A stretch of 64,000 bases of DNA from Tropicimonas isoalkanivorans. Its GTDB lineage: Bacteria; Pseudomonadota; Alphaproteobacteria; Rhodobacterales; Rhodobacteraceae. Location of the stretch: positions 1 to 64,000 of the forward strand of contig NZ_FOLG01000012.1 in NCBI RefSeq assembly GCF_900112335.1, in the 5' to 3' direction. Within the stretch, counting starts at the first letter, position 1. The number at the start of each line of letters is the position of its first letter. This document shows, piece after piece, positions 19,075 to 31,949 of the stretch. The notes below the pieces were generated by a model that saw only the letters and a program-made list of their open reading frames with translations, was not told where the DNA came from and ran no database searches. A program made the position numbers and the translations under genes.

Positions 19075-20469
19075 ATGGCAAGCTATGACGTCATCGTAAT
19101 CGGCAGCGGCCCCGGCGGCTATGTCTGTGCAATTCGCTGTGCCCAACTGGGGCTGAAGACGGCCTGTGTCGAGGGGCGCGAGACCCTGGGCGGCACCTGT
19201 CTCAACGTGGGGTGTATTCCGTCCAAGGCGCTGCTCCATGCCTCGCATCTGTTCCACGAGACCGAGCACAATTTCGAGAAGATGGGCATCAAGACGCCCG
19301 CGCCCAAGATCGACTGGGGCAAGATGCTCGCCTACAAGGACGACGTGATCGGCCAGAACACCAAGGGCATCGAGTTCCTGTTCAAGAAGAACAAGATCGA
19401 CTGGCTGAAGGGCTGGGGCTCCATCCCCGAGGCGGGCAAGGTCAAGGTGGGCGACGAGGTTCACGAGGCCAAGAACATCATCATCGCCTCCGGTTCGGTT
19501 GCGGCCTCGATCCCCGGGGCGGAAGTGGAGATCGACGAGAAGGTCGTCATCACCTCTACCGGCGCGCTGGAGCTGCCGAAGATCCCCAAGAAGATGGTTG
19601 TCGTCGGCGGCGGCGTGATCGGGCTGGAGCTGGGCTCCGTCTACAAGCGGCTCGGCACCGAGGTCACCGTGATCGAGTTCATGGATGGGATCACGCCGGG
19701 CGCGGATGCGGAGGTGGCCCGTACCTTCCAGCGCATCCTCGGCAAGCAGGGGTTGGAGATCATCACCGGCGCGGCTGTCTCGAAGGTGGAGGCGGCGAAG
19801 TCCAAGGCGAAAGTCACCTACAAAATGCGCAAGGACGACAGCGAGCATCAGATCGACGCGGATGTCGTGCTGGTGTCCACCGGCCGGCTTCCCTACACCG
19901 ACGGGCTGGGGCTGGACGCGCTGGGGGTGGAGATGACCAAGCGGGGCCAGATCGCGGTCGATGGGAACTATCGCACGAGCGTGCCGGGCATCTACGCCAT
20001 CGGCGACGTGATCGAGGGGCCGATGCTGGCCCACAAGGCCGAGGACGAAGGCACCGCGGTCGCCGAGATGCTCGCGGGCCAGAAGCCGCACATCGACTAC
20101 GCGCTGATCCCGGGCGTGATTTACACCACGCCGGAGGTCGCCTCCGTCGGCGCCACGGAGGAGCAGTTGAAGGAGGAGGGGCGGGCCTACAAGGTCGGCA
20201 AGTTCTCCTTCATGGGCAATGGCCGCGCGAAGGCGGTGTTCCAGGGCGAGGGCTTCGTGAAGCTACTGGCGGACAAGGAGACCGACCGTATCCTTGGCTG
20301 TCACATCATCGGTCCGGCGGCGGGCGACTTGATCCACGAGATCTGCGTGGCGATGGAGTTCGGTGCTTCCGCTGAAGACGTGGCGCGGACGTGCCATGCG
20401 CACCCGACCTTCTCGGAGGCGGTGCGGGAAGCGGCGCTGGCCTGCGGCGATGGGGCGATCCACGCCTGA
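19075..20469 (+). CDS. lpd: Dihydrolipoyl dehydrogenase (E3)
   Basis: 464 aa. FAD enzyme that reoxidises dihydrolipoyl groups with NAD+, here for the 2-oxoglutarate complex and possibly for glycine cleavage. GSGPGG (residues 10-15) binds FAD. The redox disulfide is C42-C47 in [24 protein letters not shown] binds NAD. The catalytic histidine is H443 in [17 protein letters not shown]-like ribosome binding site precedes ATG 19075. Confidence 0.98.
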   Translation: MASYDVIVIGSGPGGYVCAIRCAQLGLKTACVEGRETLGGTCLNVGCIPSKALLHASHLFHETEHNFEKMGIKTPAPKIDWGKMLAYKDDVIGQNTKGIEFLFKKNKIDWLKGWGSIPEAGKVKVGDEVHEAKNIIIASGSVAASIPGAEVEIDEKVVITSTGALELPKIPKKMVVVGGGVIGLELGSVYKRLGTEVTVIEFMDGITPGADAEVARTFQRILGKQGLEIITGAAVSKVEAAKSKAKVTYKMRKDDSEHQIDADVVLVSTGRLPYTDGLGLDALGVEMTKRGQIAVDGNYRTSVPGIYAIGDVIEGPMLAHKAEDEGTAVAEMLAGQKPHIDYALIPGVIYTTPEVASVGATEEQLKEEGRAYKVGKFSFMGNGRAKAVFQGEGFVKLLADKETDRILGCHIIGPAAGDLIHEICVAMEFGASAEDVARTCHAHPTFSEAVREAALACGDGAIHA

Positions 20470-20493
20470 GTTGTGCAATCTGAAAGGGCGGAC

Positions 20494-20559
20494 GGGGGGC
20501 TGTCTGCCCCCCGGCGCCGTTCCGGCGCTCCCCCCGAGGATATTTGCGGACACAAGAAG
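20494..20559 (-). repeat. Two-hairpin extragenic element, copy B
   Basis: Read on the minus strand it starts 45 bp after the stop of the minus-strand sulfotransferase and ends 24 bp short of the lpd stop. Hairpin 1 is GCGCCG-GAA-CGGCGC and hairpin 2 is GGGGGGC-AGACA-GCCCCCC. It lies between two converging genes, so it may serve both 3' ends. Confidence 0.8.
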
Positions 20560-20604
20560 AGTGGGCCATGCGCCCGGCCACGGGCCGGTTGCGGGGGCCG
20601 GCTG

Positions 20605-21300
20605 TCAGGCGGTCTCGCGCACAGCGGGCGCTTCGGCTTCCTCGGGTTTCACGATGCGCTCCGACAGAGCTTCGGCCAGGGCCTCCGGCGGGGCGTCTTC
20701 GCCCAGCCAGTCGAGCAGCGGACGCAGGCCTTCGGGATTGCCGTCGAAGGTGGCGTGGTCGATCAGGAACGTGCGTTTGGGATGATCCTCGTGCGCCATG
20801 CGGAAGCGGTGAACGGTGTGGTCCAGCACGTCCAGCACCACGTCCCGGTCCCGGTCCTGCCACCAGGCGGATTCGGCGACCTGTTCCGCGTCGCGCGTGA
20901 GGAAGATCACGTGGGGATTCTCGAAACAGGTCAGCATGAATCGCAGGATCGCCTCGAACGCCTCCTCGGTCAGCAGATCAGAGGCGTAGCGGATTTCCTT
21001 GAAACCGGTGATGCGCGTGCCTTCGGGCGGCGCGAGGATGGTGCGGGTGAAGACGCGCGCGAGCCCTTCTCCGAGCCGTTTCGGGCGCATGAACTCGGCG
21101 CCGAACCAGGGGCGGGAGACGTCCTGGCTGTCCTGCACGTGCCGCCGCTTGGAGGCCTGTGCAAGGTCCAGCGACAGTGCCAGTGGTTGGATCAAGCCGC
21201 CGTTCTCCCCGCGGATGCAGGCGCCCTCGATGCAGTTCAGCGCCTTCATCAGGGCGGTGGAGCCGGTGCGGCCGTAGGCGACGATAAATACGTGTTTCAT
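20605..21300 (-). CDS. Sulfotransferase family protein
   Basis: 231 aa. The N-terminal VFIVAYGRTGSTALMKAL is the 5'-phosphosulfate-binding loop of bacterial sulfotransferases, and FLTRDAEQVAESAWW (about residues 140-155) is a plausible 3'-phosphate-binding segment. It is of a different subtype from the sulfotransferase on the other side of lpd. I chose ATG 21300. A TTG at 21312 would add four residues, and neither has a clear ribosome binding site. The acceptor is unknown. Confidence 0.8.
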   Translation of the reverse strand: MKHVFIVAYGRTGSTALMKALNCIEGACIRGENGGLIQPLALSLDLAQASKRRHVQDSQDVSRPWFGAEFMRPKRLGEGLARVFTRTILAPPEGTRITGFKEIRYASDLLTEEAFEAILRFMLTCFENPHVIFLTRDAEQVAESAWWQDRDRDVVLDVLDHTVHRFRMAHEDHPKRTFLIDHATFDGNPEGLRPLLDWLGEDAPPEALAEALSERIVKPEEAEAPAVRETA

Positions 21301-21406
21301 AACGGGAACCAATTGGACTCAGACGCCGCTGCCTAGCACGCGGGCGCGGGGCGGAAAACGTTCGCTGCCGCAGCCCCATCCGCCCCGTGACATTTGTGCC
21401 TGCGCC

Positions 21407-24763
<3,357 letters not shown>

Positions 24764-24860
24764 GTGTGAGTCTCCGGGCAGCGGGGGCGGGCGCAAATTG
24801 CCTGCGTTATAGACAGCACGCGTGGGGGCGCAAGGGCTCAGCGGCGATGCAGCATGGCAG

Positions 24861-26210
24861 CTATTCCGTCGGACGGGGGGAAGGCGCGACGTTGACTGCG
24901 AGAAGAACGGCGATCAGCCCCGCCACGCCGACGGAGACGACCCCCAGATCCCCGGGGCCCAGGTCGTGGAGCGCCCAGAACGCCTGGCGGCTTGTCGCGA
25001 CCGCGATCCCGGCGAAAAGCGCATATCCGATGGCCGGTCGCATCAGTCTGGGGAGCGCTGGCAGGAGGAGCAATGGCAGGAGGTTGTAATGGATCCAGCC
25101 GAGGGGACCGAAAAGGTTCACCAGAAGCGTGACCGAGATCAGACGCACCACCAGACGGTCGCGGGGGGCGCGCATCCGGCTTTTCCAAAAGACGGCGGCG
25201 AGCAGGGCTACGAACAGGACCTTGTTAAGAAGGAGAATTGCCGAGGCGGCCGCCCCATCGAAGACAACGTTTCGGTCGGATAGGTCGACCGGCGGGACGA
25301 ATCCCGTCGCGCCGCCCAAGGCTGCCATCAGCGGTCCTGCGGCGAAATTCGTCGAACTCAGGAAGAGCGTGCCACTGACGGCTTTCAGGCTGTCGAGAAA
25401 TGTCAGGTGGAGTTCGACCCCCGCCGCGACGAAGCCCACCAGACCGATGGCGGCGCACACAGCCAGGAAGGTGCCGAGGCTGCGCCAGTTCCTGTCCATC
25501 ACGAAGATGAGCGCAAAAGCCGCCGGAGCGAGTTTGATTGCTGCGGCCAGCGCGAGCAGCGCGCCAGCGGTGGCTGAGCGGCCAGTTCGATACCGCTCGA
25601 AGGCCCAGAGGATAAGGAAAACGACGAGAATCTGCGGCTGCAGGAGCTTGACCGCGAAGATGGAGATCATGGAGGTCACGAGCAGGACGCTGCTGAGGAT
25701 GAGCCAGACGCCGAGTGTCCGCAAAGACCCGTCGGCGATCCGCCAGGCGAGCAGCGGGCTGAGGCCGAGCAATGGGATTTGCACCAAAGCCGCAGCGAAA
25801 AAGAACTGCTCAGGCGTCAGGGCGAGGGAAATCGGTGCCACGACGGCGGCCCACAAGGGGGGGTAGACATAGGGCGTCACGAATTGGCCCGTCAGACCAA
25901 GCGACTCGATGTGCGGTTCCCAGAGCGGGGGGGATGTGCCGAAGAACGTTTCCGGCGCATCGTAGAGAATGTCCGTCCGGCCGATGTCGAAGAGATGGCC
26001 CGCGATGTAGACGGCCGAGAGATCGGAGGGAAACGCAGTGACAGCGAGATAGAACAGCCACGCGCAGGCCCCGAGCAAAAGCAGGCCGCCGATGACGGCG
26101 AGGGTGACCGCCCGGCGGCCCGTCGTCGCTGTCGAGGCCCCGTCGCGGCTGGCGGTCGAGGCATCCACGGGGTTGGGACGCGCGGGGTCCCGCGGGGGCT
26201 GGAGTGGCAT
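24861..26210 (-). CDS. Glycosyltransferase family 87-like membrane protein
   Basis: 449 aa with roughly ten predicted membrane spans. The lumenal-type loop after span 1 contains [11 protein letters not shown], and later segments include [15 protein letters not shown] and [15 protein letters not shown], as in the DUF2029/GT87 polyprenyl-sugar mannosyltransferases. Such enzymes transfer a sugar from a lipid carrier on the outer face of the membrane. The substrate cannot be told. ATG 26210 was chosen over a start 29 codons upstream because that extension is arginine-rich and not family-like. It lies 97 bp upstream of carB on the same strand. Confidence 0.78.
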   Translation of the reverse strand: MPLQPPRDPARPNPVDASTASRDGASTATTGRRAVTLAVIGGLLLLGACAWLFYLAVTAFPSDLSAVYIAGHLFDIGRTDILYDAPETFFGTSPPLWEPHIESLGLTGQFVTPYVYPPLWAAVVAPISLALTPEQFFFAAALVQIPLLGLSPLLAWRIADGSLRTLGVWLILSSVLLVTSMISIFAVKLLQPQILVVFLILWAFERYRTGRSATAGALLALAAAIKLAPAAFALIFVMDRNWRSLGTFLAVCAAIGLVGFVAAGVELHLTFLDSLKAVSGTLFLSSTNFAAGPLMAALGGATGFVPPVDLSDRNVVFDGAAASAILLLNKVLFVALLAAVFWKSRMRAPRDRLVVRLISVTLLVNLFGPLGWIHYNLLPLLLLPALPRLMRPAIGYALFAGIAVATSRQAFWALHDLGPGDLGVVSVGVAGLIAVLLAVNVAPSPRPTE

Positions 26211-26398
26211 CGGACTCGCTAGGATCAGGGGCGGCGGTTCTTGGGGGCAACCTAACAGACGTCGGACGCGGCGGAACTCCCAACCAGTTCGCTGCATGAT
26301 GCGCGCGGTATCAAAGACACAAAGGCGGGCGTCAAATGGTCCCCTTGCGTGAGAGGGGTCGGACGGGGCTTAGCTGCCGGAACCGCAAGGGAACCGTC

Positions 26399-26713
26399 AT
26401 GTCGCATCCGCTGAACCTGATGATCGAACACATGCTGCGTCAGAAGGAGTCCGAGGGCGAGTTCGATAACCTGCCGGGCTCCGGCCGGCCGATCGAGGGG
26501 CTTTCGGACGGGGCGACGTCGGTTCACGACCGCGTGCTGAGGGAGTCCGGGGCCAAGCCGGTGCCCGTTCTTCTGAACATCGAGATTGCCGCGATCCGGG
26601 ATCGGCTGGCGGCGGCCAGCGACCCGCAGGAGCGCAAGGCCCTGATGAAGGAGCTTGCGGACAAGCAGACCCGGCTGGCGATCGAGATCGAAGCCTACGG
26701 CAAGTACGACTGA
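26399..26713 (+). CDS. DUF1992 (DnaJ-like C28) domain protein
   Basis: 104 aa. The motif GEFDNLPGSGRPI near the N-terminus is diagnostic of DUF1992, found in YhdN-like bacterial proteins and in eukaryotic DNAJC28. It has a helical C-terminal half rich in Lys and Glu. Function unknown. ATG 26399 follows CAAGGGAA. It converges on galM, 21 bp away. Confidence 0.88.
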   Translation: MSHPLNLMIEHMLRQKESEGEFDNLPGSGRPIEGLSDGATSVHDRVLRESGAKPVPVLLNIEIAAIRDRLAAASDPQERKALMKELADKQTRLAIEIEAYGKYD

Positions 26714-26734
26714 GGCGGGCCGCCGCCGGCTGCT

Positions 26735-27736
26735 CTATGTCCGGCTGAAGCGGAACCGCGTGACCTGCTCCCAGTCCTGCCCGGGATCCAGCCGGATGTC
26801 CGGGAAGGACGGGTTGGATGGTGCGTCGGGCCAGAACTGCGCTTCCAGCGCCAGGCCCGCGCGCGGACCGTACCGGTGCCCGTCGTGCCCCTCCGTGCCG
26901 CTGGCCGGGAGGTGGCGTGCGTCATAGACCTGCAAGCCGGGCTCGGTGGTCTCGATCGTCATGGTTAGCCCGTCAGGCGCCGACAGGGTCGCCACCGGGC
27001 GCAGGGCGACGCGCTCCCGGCCGAGGCAAAAGTTGTTGTCCAGCACATCGTGCTCCGTCAGCGCGCGGGGCGTGCGGAAATCCATTTCGGTGCCCTCCAC
27101 GGGCCGGACTTCGCCCGTGGGCAGGGCACTCTCGTCGACCGGCAGCACGTGGTCGGCGGCCACCTGCAACGTGTGGCCGTGGAATGTGTCGGCGTCCGAG
27201 AGATTCCAGTAGCTGTGGTTGGCGAGGTTCACCAGCGTCGGCGCGTCGGTGCTGGCGCGCAGCCGGAGCGTGAGGGTCGGGCCCTCGCCCAGGGTGAAGT
27301 CCACCTCGAACCGGCGGTTTCCTGGCAGCCCGCCTTCGCCGTCTGGCACATCCGTGACCAGCGTGAGTGCGGTGTCGCTTGCCGACTGGACGCGCCAGAC
27401 CTTGTAGCTCAGCCCCGTGGCGCCGCCATGCAGGTGATGGCCCCCCGCGCCGTTGGCCTCGAAGGCAAGGCGCTGGCCGTCGAACGCGCATGTCGCGTTG
27501 GCGATACGGTTGGCCACCGGTCCGGCGATGGAGCCGAAATATTGCAGCGGTGCGTTGTCGCCGTAGTCCGACGGCTCCGGGCTGCCCAGCGTCAGCGAGC
27601 GGTCGAGCCCGGCGAGCCGCAGATCCTGCAACGTTGCGCCGTGGGTCAGGACGGCGATGGAGATCGTGCCGTTGTTGAGCGCTATCCGTTCGACGGCCTC
27701 GCCGGTCGCGGTCGTCCCGAAGGGGGTGCGGGTCAT
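26735..27736 (-). CDS. galM: Aldose 1-epimerase (galactose mutarotase)
   Basis: 333 aa. It interconverts alpha and beta anomers of galactose or a related aldose. FGSIAGPVANRIA, HHLHGGATGL and the NLANHSYWNL stretch with the catalytic histidines, plus a late glutamate (GLALEAQFWPDAPSN), are typical of GalM. It is the last gene of the five-gene operon with dgoK and dgoA and would supply the anomer used by the sugar dehydrogenase. It is separated from the lactonase gene by 70 bp. Confidence 0.92.
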   Translation of the reverse strand: MTRTPFGTTATGEAVERIALNNGTISIAVLTHGATLQDLRLAGLDRSLTLGSPEPSDYGDNAPLQYFGSIAGPVANRIANATCAFDGQRLAFEANGAGGHHLHGGATGLSYKVWRVQSASDTALTLVTDVPDGEGGLPGNRRFEVDFTLGEGPTLTLRLRASTDAPTLVNLANHSYWNLSDADTFHGHTLQVAADHVLPVDESALPTGEVRPVEGTEMDFRTPRALTEHDVLDNNFCLGRERVALRPVATLSAPDGLTMTIETTEPGLQVYDARHLPASGTEGHDGHRYGPRAGLALEAQFWPDAPSNPSFPDIRLDPGQDWEQVTRFRFSRT

Positions 27737-27806
27737 CGTGGGTCCTTTCCACTGTCTCGCGGGGCCGCCTGCAGCGGTCCCGGCGCCGTCTGGTTGGGTG
27801 TTGCGC

Positions 27807-28667
27807 TCAGAGGAGCACCCGGTGTTCCTGCTGCCCTATCGCGATGCCCTCGGCGGCAAAACACATGCCGTTCTCCGGGTGCGCGGCCAGACGGTCCTCC
27901 GGCAAGCCGTCGCGGGCCGAGGTGACGAACAGGGTGTCGAGCGCCTCCCCGCCGAAGGCCGGGCAGGTGGTCAGCTCCGCCTGCACCGGGACCGCGCGCA
28001 GGAAGGCGCCGGAGCGGTCGTAGGCAGCGACGCGGGCGGCGCCATACTGCGCGTTCCATAGCGTGCCGTCGGTGTCGATCACGGCACCGTCGGGGGCCCA
28101 GTCCTCACCGCGCATATCGATGAAGACCTCGGACTCGCCTGCCGGCCAGCCGTCCGCCGCGTTCAGGCGGATCTTGCGGATGACGTGTTCGGTGGAGTCG
28201 CAGTAGCAGGCAAAGGTGCCCTCCGGGTCGAAGGAGATCGCGTTGGGGATGGTGATGCCGGGGAGGATGCGGCGCAGCTCGCCCTTGTAGTAGCGGTAGA
28301 TCGCGCCCGCCCCCGGCTCCTGCTCGATCCCCATCGTGCCGATCCAGAAGCCGCCCCATGGGTCCGCCCGGCCGTCGTTGGGGCGGTTGGTGGGCATGTC
28401 GGGTTCCAGCTTGCAGATCTCCTGCCGCTGGCCCGTGTCGATGTCGAAGCAGAAGAGCGCCCCCTGCGAGGCGATCAGGAGGGTGTTTTCATCCACCCAG
28501 CCGGCGGCGGTGACGAAGCGGCCGAACTGCCAGACGCGGGTTTCGCCCTCCGCGCGGGTCAGGAGCTGCCGGCTCAGGATGTCGAACCAGAAGAGTTGTT
28601 TGCGGGTCGGGTGCCAGAGCGGGCCCTCGCCGAGCTTGCAGGGGGTGGCGTCGAAGATACGGGTCAT
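27807..28667 (-). CDS. SMP-30/gluconolactonase family lactonase
   Basis: 286 aa, a six-bladed beta-propeller of the SMP-30/LRE family. [10 protein letters not shown] contains the metal-binding glutamate. [19 protein letters not shown] and the DWAPDGA segment hold other calcium or zinc ligands. From its neighbours it probably opens the aldonolactone (galactonolactone) made by the SDR dehydrogenase. Substrate is inference. Its ATG overlaps the dgoA stop (ATGA). Confidence 0.88.
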   Translation of the reverse strand: MTRIFDATPCKLGEGPLWHPTRKQLFWFDILSRQLLTRAEGETRVWQFGRFVTAAGWVDENTLLIASQGALFCFDIDTGQRQEICKLEPDMPTNRPNDGRADPWGGFWIGTMGIEQEPGAGAIYRYYKGELRRILPGITIPNAISFDPEGTFACYCDSTEHVIRKIRLNAADGWPAGESEVFIDMRGEDWAPDGAVIDTDGTLWNAQYGAARVAAYDRSGAFLRAVPVQAELTTCPAFGGEALDTLFVTSARDGLPEDRLAAHPENGMCFAAEGIAIGQQEHRVLL

Positions 28668-29269
28668 TTGCAGGCCTCGTCGTATGCGCTCACGATGCTC
28701 GCCGCGCGTCGCGACAGCTCGGAGATGTCCATTCCGGCGGTGTAGAGTGCCGATCCGATGCCGAAGCCGTTGGCGCCGGCGGCGATCCAGTCGGCAAAGT
28801 TCTCCGCCCCAGCGCCGCCCACGGCGTAGACGTCCGTTTCGGCGGGAAGCACGGCGCGCAGGGCCTTGAGCCCGCCCGGGCCGGCCATGTTGCCGGGGAA
28901 CAGCTTCAGCCCGTCGGCGCCTGCATCCAGCGCCGCGAAGGCTTCGGTGGGGGTGAAGATGCCGGGCCAGGAGGCCATGTCCCGCGCCTTGGTGGCGCGG
29001 ATGACCGCCGGGACGCAGTTGGGCGACACGACCAGCCGCCCACCCGCCGCGGCGACGTCGGCAACCTGCATTTCCGTCAGGACGGTGCCTGCGCCGATGA
29101 GGGCGCGCGCGCCCACGGCCTCCGCCATGCGGCGAATGCTCTCCAGCGGTTCGGGCGAGTTCAGCGGCACCTCGATCCGGTCGATCCCGGCGTCGATCAG
29201 CGCTTCCGCGGCCGGGACGGCGTCCCGAGGGGTGATGCCGCGGAGGATGGCGATGATGGGGCGGCTCAT
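28664..29269 (-). CDS. dgoA: 2-dehydro-3-deoxy-6-phosphogalactonate aldolase
   Basis: 201 aa, KDPG/KDPGal aldolase family (class I, TIM barrel). IAILRGITP at the start, the catalytic-base glutamate in IEVPLNSPE, and the Schiff-base lysine in GLKLFPGN are present. It cleaves KDPGal to pyruvate and glyceraldehyde 3-phosphate. The frame is open far upstream but ATG 29269 gives the canonical N-terminus. It overlaps dgoK by 4 bases. The galactonate assignment rather than gluconate rests on the adjacent dgoK. Confidence 0.92.
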   Translation of the reverse strand: MSRPIIAILRGITPRDAVPAAEALIDAGIDRIEVPLNSPEPLESIRRMAEAVGARALIGAGTVLTEMQVADVAAAGGRLVVSPNCVPAVIRATKARDMASWPGIFTPTEAFAALDAGADGLKLFPGNMAGPGGLKALRAVLPAETDVYAVGGAGAENFADWIAAGANGFGIGSALYTAGMDISELSRRAASIVSAYDEACK

Positions 29270-30174
29270 GCGTGGGTCTCCTTGGCGTGGGACTGGGCCG
29301 CGACGAGGCCCTTCAGGACCATCTGGTCGCCGTCCGCGACCGTGGCCGGAACGCCGAGCGGCGCCAGCGCCTCGGCGTAGCGCCGCGCGATGGTGGAGGC
29401 GCCGACGATGGCCACGTTCTGGCCCAGCCAGTAGGGGCGGGCGGCGGCAAGTTCCGCGCCAATCAACAGCCCGGAAAGGCGGGCGCGCGCGGCCTCCGCA
29501 GGCAGGCCGGAGAGCAGCCCTTCGGCGCGGAGCGAGAACAGGCGTGCGGCGAGCTTCTCGGGGCGGGAGACCGCGTCGTCCACGGCCTCCGCGAAGGCTG
29601 CGCCGTCCCATCCGTCCGTCTGCACGGAGTGACGCAGGACGGTCTGGGTGGCCAGCGCCGAGAAAAGCTCGCCGGTCATGAAAGTCTGGAAGCTGACCAC
29701 TTCGCCCGCGCTGACGTGGACCCATTTGGAATGGGTGCCGGGCAGGCAGATCACGCCGTCGAACCGGGGGTTTAGGGATTGAAACCCGGCGATCTGGGTC
29801 TCCTCCCCGCGCATGACATCGGCGGGGTCGGACTGGCTGAGGCCGGAGACGATCCGGAACCGCAGCCGGGGATCGCGGGTCGGGGCGGCGGTCAGCACGG
29901 GGTCGAGCGGGGCGCAGGGAACGGGACGGTAGGGCGCCTCGACCCAGCCCTGGCGCGCGCCGACCATGCCGCAGGCGACGGCGTCGATCGGGCCGTCGTC
30001 GGTCAGATGCGCGCCGACAAGATCCATGAAGGCCGGTTCGAACGCGTCCGGCGCCAGCCCTCCCATGCCTTTGCCTGCGCTCTCGGCCCAGAGGACGGCA
30101 CCCTCGGCGCTCATCCCCCAGGCACGGAGCGAGGATGTGCCCCAGTCGACTGCGATCCAGTCCGCGTTACCCAT
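29266..30174 (-). CDS. dgoK: 2-dehydro-3-deoxygalactonokinase
   Basis: 302 aa. It phosphorylates 2-dehydro-3-deoxygalactonate with [19 protein letters not shown] is the ASKHA-type phosphate motif at the N-terminus. [24 protein letters not shown] and TGELFSAL are DgoK family signatures. A GTG at 30180 would add two residues and abut the previous stop. ATG 30174 is taken here. It is tightly coupled to the SDR gene upstream and dgoA downstream. Confidence 0.93.
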   Translation of the reverse strand: MGNADWIAVDWGTSSLRAWGMSAEGAVLWAESAGKGMGGLAPDAFEPAFMDLVGAHLTDDGPIDAVACGMVGARQGWVEAPYRPVPCAPLDPVLTAAPTRDPRLRFRIVSGLSQSDPADVMRGEETQIAGFQSLNPRFDGVICLPGTHSKWVHVSAGEVVSFQTFMTGELFSALATQTVLRHSVQTDGWDGAAFAEAVDDAVSRPEKLAARLFSLRAEGLLSGLPAEAARARLSGLLIGAELAAARPYWLGQNVAIVGASTIARRYAEALAPLGVPATVADGDQMVLKGLVAAQSHAKETHA

Positions 30175-30180
30175 TGTCAC

Positions 30181-30951
30181 TCATCCTGTCGTCACCACAC
30201 CACCATCGAGCACCAGCGCCTGCGAGGTCATTGCCGCCGATGCGTCTGATGCCAGAAACAGGACTCCGCCCACAATATCTTCGGGTGTCAGCGTCCGCTT
30301 CAGGCATTGACGGTCGAGTTGCGCCGCGATGCTTTCCGGCGTCAACCATTTTTCGAGTTGCCGTGGCGTGACGACCATGCCTGGCATGACCGAGTTGACC
30401 CGGATGCCGTCCACACCGAACTCGCGGGCCAGCGTGCGGGTGAGGCCATTGATGCCGGCGTTTGAGACGACGTAGGGAGCGTAGCCGCAGGTCGCCATCA
30501 TGTAGCTGATCGAGGACATGTTGACGATCGCCCCGCCTCCCATCGCCTGCATTCCCGGAATCACCGCCTTGGCGGCGAAGAAATAGGGGGTGAGGTTGAT
30601 GGCCAGCGAGGCGTCCCAGAAGGCTTCGTCCACGTCGAGCGTGGCGTGGCGCTGATCGTTGGCGGCGTTGTTGACGAGAACGCGGATGGGATCGTGTTCT
30701 TCGGCCGCGGCCTCGATGGCCTCCCGCAGGGCGGCGGTGTCGGTGACGTCGCAGGGCAGGAAGAGCGGGCGGTTGCCCGTCTTGTCCTCCATCTCGTCGC
30801 AGAAATCGGTGGCGTCGGAGCGCTGCACGAAGGCGACGCGGCTGCCCTGTTGCAGGAACCCTTCGGTGAGGGCTGCGCCGATGCCGGAGCCGCCGCCCGT
30901 GATGAAGACGGAGGCGCCGGCGAGATCGGGGAAGGTCGGGGTCTGGGTCAT
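30181..30951 (-). CDS. SDR-family sugar dehydrogenase, catalytic Lys replaced
   Basis: 256 aa, short-chain dehydrogenase/reductase fold. The cofactor loop GGGSGIG, the NNAA motif and the serine in NMSSISYMM are present. The catalytic tyrosine lies in APYVVSNAGINGL, where the usual YxxxK reads Y-V-V-S-N: lysine is asparagine, encoded AAC. Operon context suggests an NAD(P)-dependent aldose (galactose) 1-dehydrogenase making the lactone. Loss of the lysine leaves the activity uncertain. ATG 30951 has an AAGGGAG ribosome binding site. It is the first gene of the operon. Confidence 0.85.
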   Translation of the reverse strand: MTQTPTFPDLAGASVFITGGGSGIGAALTEGFLQQGSRVAFVQRSDATDFCDEMEDKTGNRPLFLPCDVTDTAALREAIEAAAEEHDPIRVLVNNAANDQRHATLDVDEAFWDASLAINLTPYFFAAKAVIPGMQAMGGGAIVNMSSISYMMATCGYAPYVVSNAGINGLTRTLAREFGVDGIRVNSVMPGMVVTPRQLEKWLTPESIAAQLDRQCLKRTLTPEDIVGGVLFLASDASAAMTSQALVLDGGVVTTG

Positions 30952-31076
30952 CGTTCGCTCCCTTCGGGACTCCGTTTCTGCCATGGCTTACACACGGTGC
31001 GCAAATTGCAACGGGGCGGACCGTCGCGAAACGTGGTGTGCAGCCGCCGCGCAGGAGCCGGGGCGCGCGGGCGTGC

Positions 31077-31631
31077 TCAGGCCCAGTGGACCTGGAGGGC
31101 GGCGAGATGCGCGTCGACGATGCCGCGCTGGCGGTCGGTCAGGGGGCGGTGACGGGCGTAGAGCGGGGCGGCGCGGTCGTCGATGACGGGGGCGTTCCAG
31201 CCGGCGGTGCTGGCGAAGAACCGCTCCACGCCGGCCTCCCCGAAGACCTCGAGGAAGCCCTGCACGACGACATCTATATAGGTGAGCCGCAACGGGTGGA
31301 TCACGCCGGGCGGGGACGCGTGGCGCGCCGGCACGGCAAAGACCTCCGCCGCGACCTCGGTGCTGCTGTCGTGGAGCCGTGCGGTGACGTCGTGTGGGTC
31401 GTAGGCCTCCTCCCGGGCGTCGAGCGCGGGCCGGTCGGCGCCGGGCACCCGCGCCACGAGGCCGTCGATCTGTGCATCGGCCGGTTCCACCGACAGGTAG
31501 GCGAGCGGCCGCAGCCGGGTGTGCACCCAGACCCGCCGCCAGCCGTGGAGCGTGGCGGGACGCGTGTCCTGATAGCCGTGCGTCGCCCGATTGACGAGGG
31601 AGCCGTAGCCGAAGATCTGCCTGTCCGTCAT
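31077..31631 (-). CDS. Gamma-glutamylcyclotransferase-like protein
   Basis: 184 aa. The N-terminal IFGYGSLVN is the signature substrate loop of the GGCT/AIG2/ChaC fold. Segment GLVARVPGADRPALDAREEAYD carries the glutamate expected to act as catalytic base. Substrates of such proteins range from gamma-glutamyl amines to glutathione, so the specificity is open. It is divergent from gcvT. ATG 31631 is chosen over an upstream start that lacks family sequence. Confidence 0.85.
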   Translation of the reverse strand: MTDRQIFGYGSLVNRATHGYQDTRPATLHGWRRVWVHTRLRPLAYLSVEPADAQIDGLVARVPGADRPALDAREEAYDPHDVTARLHDSSTEVAAEVFAVPARHASPPGVIHPLRLTYIDVVVQGFLEVFGEAGVERFFASTAGWNAPVIDDRAAPLYARHRPLTDRQRGIVDAHLAALQVHWA

Positions 31632-31710
31632 GCACACCCTGTCGCGCCGTCGGCGGCTGAAAGCAAGTCTTGCCGGAAGGGGTTGCATTCGCTATGCGAA
31701 ACGGGACCCT

Positions 31711-31872
31711 GTGTCGGGAGAATCCGGTCCTGCTGGACCGGTGCCGAAGGAGCAACCGCCCCGGTAAACTCTCAGGCGCAAAGGACCGCGCAGGGGAAGA
31801 CACTCTGGAGAGTGGGGCCAGCCGGCCCCCGCCGACGGGATAACGATCTCAGGCGACAGGACAGAGGGGGCA
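31711..31872 (+). ncRNA. Tandem glycine riboswitch (gcvT)
   Basis: Two consecutive glycine-aptamer cores are visible. The first contains GCCGAAGGAGCAA, CTCTCAGGCGCAAAGGAC and a closing GACACTCTGG. The second contains CGCCGACGGGATAACGA and TCTCAGGCGACAGGACAGAG. This is the cooperative two-aptamer arrangement seen before gcvT operons, normally turning expression on when glycine is abundant. It ends about 77 bp before the gcvT start. No T-run terminator is visible, so control may be at translation. Confidence 0.93.
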
Positions 31873-31949
31873 TCGACCAGCGGCGCGAGTCGCAGGAAAC
31901 GGTGCCGACGGTGATCCCCGCCGGCCTGGGACGAGAGAGGGAAGGGCCG

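Noticed and set aside
30181-30951. SDR as pseudogene because of the missing lysine
   Set aside because: The frame is intact, with a good ribosome binding site, normal length and tight coupling to dgoK, so it is kept as a gene with an altered active site.
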